A stretch of DNA of 5,670 bases from Desulfobacteraceae bacterium. Lineage in GTDB: Bacteria > Desulfobacterota > Desulfobacteria > Desulfobacterales > Desulfosalsimonadaceae. The translations under genes and the position numbers were made by a program. Below the pieces are notes generated by a model. The model was not told where the DNA came from, searched no databases, and was given only the letters and a program-made list of their open reading frames with translations. Of this stretch, positions 1-5,670 are shown in pieces; position 1 is the first letter of the stretch; every line of letters begins with the position of its first letter. The stretch covers positions 1 to 5,670 of the forward strand of contig SLPT01000363.1 of the NCBI GenBank assembly GCA_007131845.1. The letters run 5' to 3'.

Positions 1-849
1 ATCCAGACCATGTACACCGCGGATGCCGCATCCGCACCGGGAAGCATCACCCAGGTTCGGGAAGCCACCATGAAGCTCATGGCCATGGCCAAGCATTCCG
101 GGGTGCCGGTGTTTCTTGTCGGGCACGTGACCAAGGACGGGGCCATCGCAGGACCGCGCATCATGGAGCACATGGTGGACACGGTGCTGTATTTCGAGGG
201 GGACCGCAACCATGGTTTTCGCATCCTGCGCGCGGTGAAAAACCGCTTCGGGTCCACCAACGAAATCGGCGTGTTCGAGATGAAGGAGGCAGGCCTGGCC
301 GAGGTGGCCAACCCGAGTGAAGCGTTTTTATCGGAGCGCGCGAAAAACGCGCCCGGATCCGTGGTGACCGCCTGCATGGAGGGAAGCCGGCCGATTATGG
401 TGGAACTCCAGGCACTGTTGTCCACCACCGGGTACGGCACCCCCCGGCGCACCGTGCTGGGGCTCGATCACAACCGGGTTTCCCTTCTCATGGCCGTGCT
501 GGAAAAGAAGCTGGGCCTCAATGTGGCCGGGCTGGATTTGTTTATGAACGTGGCCGGCGGGGTGAAGATATCCGAGCCGGCAGTCGATCTGGGCATTGTT
601 TCGGCGGTGGCTTCAAGCTTTCTCGACCGGCCCGTTCCCGAGGGGATGCTTCTGCTGGGAGAAGTGGGGCTGACCGGCGAGATCCGGGGGATATCCCATC
701 TGCCCGCCCGGATCGCTGAGATCGGCAAGATGGGTTTTTCCCGCTGCATCGTGCCGGTCAACAGCAAAAAGCAGGTGCCCCGCAGCGAAGGGGTGGAACT
801 GATCGGCATCCGCCGGATAGGCGAAGTCATGGAGATATTGTTTCAGTGA
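1..849 (+). CDS. radA: DNA repair protein RadA, C-terminal part (5' end outside window)
   Basis: RadA (Sms) is a cytoplasmic RecA-like ATPase that helps process recombination intermediates by driving branch migration. The frame is open from base 1, so the gene starts upstream; the first ATG at base 10 is an internal Met. The visible 282 residues begin just after the expected Walker B region. They contain VGHVTKDG (118-141) and the RadA signature KNRFG (238-252), followed by a Lon-like C-terminal domain with GGVKISEPAVDLG (556-594) and GEVGLTGEIR (658-687). The Lon catalytic Ser/Lys context is not kept, as is normal for RadA. The zinc finger and Walker A motif must lie outside the window. The end matches the usual RadA end (E. 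coli RadA is about 460 residues). The stop TGA (847-849) overlaps the rlmE start, so the two genes are probably co-transcribed and translationally coupled. Identification is secure; regulation cannot be judged because the promoter is not visible. Confidence 0.96.
   Translation: MQTMYTADAASAPGSITQVREATMKLMAMAKHSGVPVFLVGHVTKDGAIAGPRIMEHMVDTVLYFEGDRNHGFRILRAVKNRFGSTNEIGVFEMKEAGLAEVANPSEAFLSERAKNAPGSVVTACMEGSRPIMVELQALLSTTGYGTPRRTVLGLDHNRVSLLMAVLEKKLGLNVAGLDLFMNVAGGVKISEPAVDLGIVSAVASSFLDRPVPEGMLLLGEVGLTGEIRGISHLPARIAEIGKMGFSRCIVPVNSKKQVPRSEGVELIGIRRIGEVMEILFQ
831..834 (+). promoter_or_regulatory. Weak ribosome binding site for rlmE inside radA
   Basis: GGAG lies 11 bases before the GTG start at 846, inside the last codons of radA. 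The spacing is long, so ribosomes finishing radA may restart at the overlapping GTGA rather than rely on this site alone. It supports the GTG start because no in-frame ATG occurs before the conserved catalytic lysine of RlmE. Confidence 0.4.
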
Positions 850-1595
850 AGAAAAAGCGGAAAACAGACCGGAGCCGGCCGGACCATTATGCGAAAAAGG
901 CAAAAAAAGAGCACTTTCCCGCACGGTCCGTATACAAGCTGGAAGAGATCCAGAAAAAGTTTCGCGTCATCCGGCCGAAAGACCGGGTGCTGGATCTGGG
1001 GTGTGCGCCGGGGTCGTGGCTGAAATACGCCGCGGATATCGCCGGGGCCGGGGGTAGGGTCGTCGGTGTGGACCTCAAGGATGTGGATAACAGGGGGCTT
1101 CCGGAAAACGTTAAGTTTTGCAAAGGCGACATCCTGAGCCTGGCGGAAGAATTCTCCGCAGAGCTGACCGGAGAGCTGGCCGAAGCCGGTTCGCAATGGC
1201 AGGCCGGTGAGCCTGACATAGAAGTCGTCGATGAGCCGGGCGGCGGGCCGGAAGATGGTGAAAGCGATGCCGCACGCGCCGCCGCGCTTCGGGAGGCGGT
1301 GGACGGCGAATACGATGTGGTTTTGAGCGATATGGCGCCCAATACCACGGGTATCCGCAGCGTGGATGCGGCACGCTCGTTCGTGCTGGCGGAAGCGGCC
1401 CTGCGGATTGCGGACCGGATGCTGGCCCCTGGCGGCAGCTTCGTGGTGAAGATATTCCAGGGCGACGATTTCGACGGGTTTATCCGGACGGTCAAGGAGC
1501 AGTATCGTTCCCGAAAAATATACAAACCGCAGAGTACCCGGAAAGAAAGCAAGGAAATATATGTTATCGGCATAGGAAAGAAGGAGAAAGGATAA
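846..1595 (+). CDS. rlmE: 23S rRNA (uridine-2'-O)-methyltransferase RlmE (FtsJ/RrmJ) with an acidic insertion
   Basis: RlmE uses S-adenosylmethionine to methylate the 2'-OH of U2552 (E. coli numbering) in the 23S rRNA A-loop, a late step in 50S assembly. The 249-residue protein starts with a basic tail, then PARSVYKL, the SAM-binding DLGCAPGSW (50-58), GVDLKD (74-79), [10 protein letters not shown] (160-169) and a VVKIFQG strand (200-206). The K-D-K-E catalytic tetrad is intact as K31, D162, K202 and E237. The last three residues have the same spacing as E. coli D124, K164 and E199. K31 to D162, however, is 131 residues rather than 86, so about 45 extra residues sit around positions 100-152, rich in Glu, Asp, Gly and Ala. 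The start is GTG at 846, overlapping the radA stop; yebC follows after 7 bases. In E. coli this gene is heat-inducible, but no such promoter is visible here. Family assignment is firm; exact target-site identity is inferred from the family. Confidence 0.95.
   Translation: MKKKRKTDRSRPDHYAKKAKKEHFPARSVYKLEEIQKKFRVIRPKDRVLDLGCAPGSWLKYAADIAGAGGRVVGVDLKDVDNRGLPENVKFCKGDILSLAEEFSAELTGELAEAGSQWQAGEPDIEVVDEPGGGPEDGESDAARAAALREAVDGEYDVVLSDMAPNTTGIRSVDAARSFVLAEAALRIADRMLAPGGSFVVKIFQGDDFDGFIRTVKEQYRSRKIYKPQSTRKESKEIYVIGIGKKEKG
1587..1592 (+). promoter_or_regulatory. Ribosome binding site for yebC
   Basis: AAAGGA lies 10 bases before the yebC ATG at 1603 and overlaps the last codons of rlmE. A second purine run, AAGGAG (1581-1586), sits 16 bases from the ATG, which is too far to be optimal. 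Together they make a purine-rich entry site and support the ATG that gives the canonical YebC N terminus. Confidence 0.6.
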
Positions 1596-1602
1596 AAGTA
1601 AA

Positions 1603-2355
1603 ATGGCCGGACACAGCAAATGGGCGAATATAAAGCATAAGAAGGGCGCGGAAGATGCCAAGCGGGGACGGATTTTCACCCGCCTGGTCAAGGAGATCAT
1701 TGTGGCCGCAAGGATGGGCGGCGGAGACCCGGACGCCAACCCCCGGCTCCGCACCGTTATTCAGACGGCAAAGCAGAACAACCTTCCCAAGGAGAATCTG
1801 GAGCGGGCCATCAAGAAGGGGACCGGCGAACTCGAAGGGGTGAATTACGACGAAGTGACCTACGAGGGATACGGCCCCGGCGGGGCCGCGGTTTTCGTGG
1901 AATCTCTCACGGACAAGAAGAACCGGACCGTTGCGGACGTCCGTCACCTGTTCAGCAAGTATGGCGGGAACCTCGGGGAGAATGGCTGCGTGTCGTGGAT
2001 GTTCGACAAGAAGGGCTGGATTTCCGTGAAAAAGGCGGACGTGGATGAAGACGTTTTGATGGAAACCGCCATCGACGCCGGTGCCGAAGATATCCGGGAT
2101 GAAGGCGATGACGTCTTCGAGGTGATCACCCCGCCGGAAGCCTACGAGAACGTGTCCAACGCCCTGACCGATGCCGGCATACCGTTCGGGGACGCCGAGG
2201 TGACCATGCTGCCGCAGGCCATGGTCAGCCTCACCGGGACGGATGCGGAGAAGATGTACAAGCTGATGAATGCCCTGGACGACCATGACGACGTGCAGAA
2301 GGTGCATACCAATGCCGACATACCGGATGAGGTGATCGATGCGATTGCCGGTTGA
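1603..2355 (+). CDS. yebC: YebC/PmpR (TACO1) family protein
   Basis: This is a 250-residue member of the widespread YebC/PmpR/TACO1 family. Members were first described as DNA-binding transcriptional regulators (PmpR in Pseudomonas). Mitochondrial TACO1 is a translation activator, and bacterial relatives have been linked to relief of ribosome stalling, so the annotation 'transcriptional regulator' should be read cautiously. The N terminus [14 protein letters not shown] is the family signature and fixes the start. It is followed by a basic helical domain with [12 protein letters not shown] and [17 protein letters not shown] (to about residue 75), then [11 protein letters not shown] and the acidic alpha/beta domains ending in [16 protein letters not shown]. 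Length is typical (about 240-250). It lies 7 bases after rlmE and is the last gene of the radA-rlmE-yebC group; its neighbour downstream converges on it. The association with an rRNA methyltransferase gene fits a translation role, but this is only context. Confidence 0.95.
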   Translation: MAGHSKWANIKHKKGAEDAKRGRIFTRLVKEIIVAARMGGGDPDANPRLRTVIQTAKQNNLPKENLERAIKKGTGELEGVNYDEVTYEGYGPGGAAVFVESLTDKKNRTVADVRHLFSKYGGNLGENGCVSWMFDKKGWISVKKADVDEDVLMETAIDAGAEDIRDEGDDVFEVITPPEAYENVSNALTDAGIPFGDAEVTMLPQAMVSLTGTDAEKMYKLMNALDDHDDVQKVHTNADIPDEVIDAIAG

Positions 2356-2369
2356 GGCTGCAAGGGAAG

Positions 2370-2392
2370 GGGAGGGCCGCTTCGGCCCCCCC
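2370..2392. terminator. GC-rich hairpin between convergent yebC and clpB, probable bidirectional terminator
   Basis: A perfect 6-bp stem GGGCCG/CGGCCC (2374-2379 with 2383-2388) closes a 3-base CTT loop. After one A/C mismatch, three more G-C pairs extend it (2370-2372 with 2390-2392). It lies 15 bases after the yebC stop and 24 bases after the clpB stop on the opposite strand, the expected place for a shared terminator. On the plus strand the nearest T-runs (TTTT at 2403-2406 and 2414-2417) lie 10 or more bases away. On the minus strand only a CT-rich tract follows. It is therefore not a textbook intrinsic terminator on either strand and may be weak or factor-assisted. Confidence 0.5.
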
Positions 2393-2415
2393 ATCGCGCA
2401 CGTTTTGTCACTGTT

Positions 2416-5031
<2,616 letters not shown>

Positions 5032-5039
5032 GGGTGACT

Positions 5040-5046
5040 CTCCTTT
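5040..5046 (-). promoter_or_regulatory. Ribosome binding site for clpB
   Basis: On the minus strand AAAGGAG ends 8 bases before the ATG at 5031. This is a strong, well-spaced Shine-Dalgarno and fixes the clpB start, which also matches the canonical ClpB N terminus ([12 protein letters not shown]). Confidence 0.85.
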
Positions 5047-5061
5047 GTCGCTATGGTCTTT

Positions 5062-5085
5062 GCGGGGATCTGTACTGAAGCCCGC
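5062..5085 (-). promoter_or_regulatory. Small GC hairpin in the presumed clpB 5' leader
   Basis: GCGGG (minus strand 5085-5081) can pair with CCCGC (5066-5062) around a 14-base loop, about 15 bases upstream of the clpB Shine-Dalgarno. It is preceded on the minus strand by A7. Read on the plus strand it is a five-pair GC stem followed by T7 (5086-5092), resembling an intrinsic terminator for transcripts running antisense out of clpB. It may be leader structure, an antisense terminator or chance; the stem is short and the loop large. Confidence 0.3.
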
Positions 5086-5119
5086 TTTTTTTGTATCATG
5101 AGTTATTTTAGAATTTTAT

Positions 5120-5269
5120 ATGGAAGAAAATAACCACGTATCCATCAATGTCAACGGGAGAAAAACGGTCAACGGGAGAAAAATTAAAATCCAGGCAGAG
5201 AGATTTTCAGATCGCGATGCTCAATACGCGTGGAAACCGGGCGGAAGATCGAAGCGGAGGCTTTCGTAG
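5120..5269 (+). CDS. Doubtful small ORF, 49 residues, in the trmL-clpB gap
   Basis: An ATG at 5120 opens a 49-codon frame ending at TAG 5267. It begins MEENNHVSIN and contains VNGRKT followed by VNGRKI, because the 18-bp direct repeat is in phase with codons. The product would be basic and unlike anything I recognise. Against it: no Shine-Dalgarno is visible before the ATG, the last 49 bases run antisense through the end of trmL, and the frame overlaps the likely clpB promoter. It is listed only because the gap is otherwise unassigned and the repeat keeps the frame; it is most likely not a gene. Confidence 0.12.
   Translation: MEENNHVSINVNGRKTVNGRKIKIQAERFSDRDAQYAWKPGGRSKRRLS
5127..5154 (-). 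promoter_or_regulatory. Candidate sigma-70-type promoter for clpB
   Basis: On the minus strand a perfect -35 hexamer TTGACA (5154-5149) is followed after 16 bases by TATTTT (5132-5127), which matches the -10 consensus at four of six positions. Transcription would begin near 5120, giving a leader of roughly 90 bases. The -35 overlaps the first copy of a 16-bp direct repeat, whose second copy supplies another TTGAC 18 bases upstream. The surrounding DNA is much more AT-rich than the genes, and other -10-like hexamers (TATAAA, TAAAAT) lie nearby without a good -35. No sigma-32-type box pair was found. Confidence 0.35.
5150..5183. repeat. Perfect 16-bp direct repeat, 18-bp period, upstream of clpB
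   Basis: GTCAACGGGAGAAAAA occurs at 5150-5165 and again at 5168-5183, separated by CG. The match stops exactly at both ends and no third copy is visible. The period of 18 bases is close to two helical turns, so both copies could face the same side of the DNA, as for a dimeric regulator site. It is also a multiple of three. Each copy carries TTGAC on the minus strand. It sits between the trmL stop and the clpB start and may be a regulatory site or a short slippage duplication. Confidence 0.8.
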
Positions 5270-5670
5270 AGTACCACGGCCACGGCGCTCGACAGGTTGA
5301 GGCTCCGGATGTGGGCGGTAATGGGGATGTGGTAGGTGTTTTCGAAGGAATAGCGGTCCAGCACGGATGCGGGCAGCCCGGCGGTTTCCGAGCCGAAAAC
5401 CAGGAAAAGCCGTTTTTGCCGGGGGATTTCCCGGAAACTGCGGCGGCCGGATTTGCTTAAAAGCACCATTTCTTCGGGGGTCGTTTCCATACGGCTGCAA
5501 AAATCGTCAAAATCATCCCACAGGAAGGGATCGACCTTGTTCCAGTAGTCGAGGCCGGCCCGCCGCACCATCCGGTCATCGAGAGAAAAACCCAGGGGTT
5601 TGATCAGGTGGAGGCGTGCACCGGTGCCCAGGCAGGTCCTGCCGATATTCCCGGTGTTCCAGTGGATCTC
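5221..5670 (-). CDS. trmL: tRNA (cytidine/uridine-34 2'-O)-methyltransferase TrmL (start outside window)
   Basis: TrmL (YibK) is a small SPOUT-family enzyme that uses S-adenosylmethionine to methylate the 2'-O of the wobble nucleotide of certain leucine tRNAs, helping decoding. The frame is open to the right edge and gives 149 residues. Compared with E. coli TrmL (157 residues), about the first ten residues are missing. Visible SPOUT motifs are NTGNIGRTC (fragment residues 5-13), FGSETAGLP (92-100) and RSLNLSSAVAVVLYE (122-136); the last two form the C-terminal trefoil knot that binds SAM. GFSLDD and RRAGLDYW also match the family. The Met at 5571 is internal, since conserved family sequence continues upstream of it. 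The gene ends at TGA 5221. No strong terminator follows before clpB, so some read-through into clpB is possible. Identification is firm; substrate tRNAs are inferred from the family. Confidence 0.94.
   Translation of the reverse strand, partial: EIHWNTGNIGRTCLGTGARLHLIKPLGFSLDDRMVRRAGLDYWNKVDPFLWDDFDDFCSRMETTPEEMVLLSKSGRRSFREIPRQKRLFLVFGSETAGLPASVLDRYSFENTYHIPITAHIRSLNLSSAVAVVLYESLRFDLPPGFHAY

Noticed and set aside
10..12. ATG at base 10 as the start of a 279-residue protein
   Set aside because: RadA homology continues upstream to base 1 (the IQT that follows the Walker B aspartate), so this Met is internal to a gene cut by the window edge.
843..1754. A 303-codon minus-strand frame opposite rlmE with a hydrophobic stretch resembling a membrane segment
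   Set aside because: The hydrophobic part is the reverse of Lys/Glu-rich codons in RlmE and the start of YebC. Both sense-strand genes are firmly identified, and no ribosome binding site or domain supports the antisense frame.
1564..2394. A 276-codon minus-strand frame opposite yebC
   Set aside because: It is a shadow of the yebC codon pattern; no recognisable family, and it begins inside the intergenic hairpin.
5211..5218. ATCGCGAT palindrome just after the trmL stop
   Set aside because: An 8-bp palindrome without a spacer is common by chance, cannot form a useful RNA hairpin and has no T-tract, so it is not a terminator.
5032..5220. Sigma-32 promoter or CIRCE operator upstream of clpB
   Set aside because: I looked on the clpB strand for CTTGAAA-like and CCCCAT-like boxes at suitable spacing and for the TTAGCACTC/GAGTGCTAA inverted repeat, and found neither. 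Only an isolated CCCCGC is present.
5569..5571. ATG as the start of a 116-residue TrmL-like protein
   Set aside because: The upstream codons encode the conserved NTGNIGRTC and GFSLDD segments of TrmL, so the gene continues past the right edge.

Overview
The window is a GC-rich stretch of bacterial chromosome carrying five recognisable housekeeping genes in two convergent blocks. The protein sequences and gene mix would fit a Desulfobacterota-type (former deltaproteobacterial) Gram-negative. That placement is an impression from protein flavour, not a demonstrated result. I see no insertion sequence, phage gene, CRISPR array, tRNA or rRNA gene.

Left block, plus strand (1-2355): the C-terminal two thirds of radA (recombination and branch-migration ATPase) runs in from the left edge. 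Its stop codon overlaps the GTG start of rlmE (23S rRNA 2'-O-methyltransferase) in a GTGA arrangement. After 7 bases comes yebC (YebC/PmpR/TACO1 family). The tight packing implies one transcript joining DNA repair, ribosome modification and a translation- or transcription-associated factor.

Junction (2356-2415): the 60 bases between the convergent yebC and clpB genes hold a strong GC hairpin, probably a shared terminator, although its T-tracts are poor.

Right block, minus strand (2416-5670): trmL (tRNA wobble-base 2'-O-methyltransferase) enters from the right edge and ends at 5221. A 189-base gap follows, then clpB, a complete 871-residue disaggregase. The gap is AT-rich and contains a perfect 16-bp direct repeat with an 18-bp period, a sigma-70-like promoter candidate and a small GC hairpin in the presumed clpB leader. 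No clear sigma-32 promoter or CIRCE element was found.

Functionally the region is about RNA modification and proteostasis: RlmE and ClpB are both heat-shock proteins in E. coli, and TrmL and RlmE are both ribose methyltransferases. The features that most deserve a second look are an acidic insertion of about 45 residues in RlmE and the repeat-bearing clpB upstream region. Nothing here amounts to a clearly new biological system.
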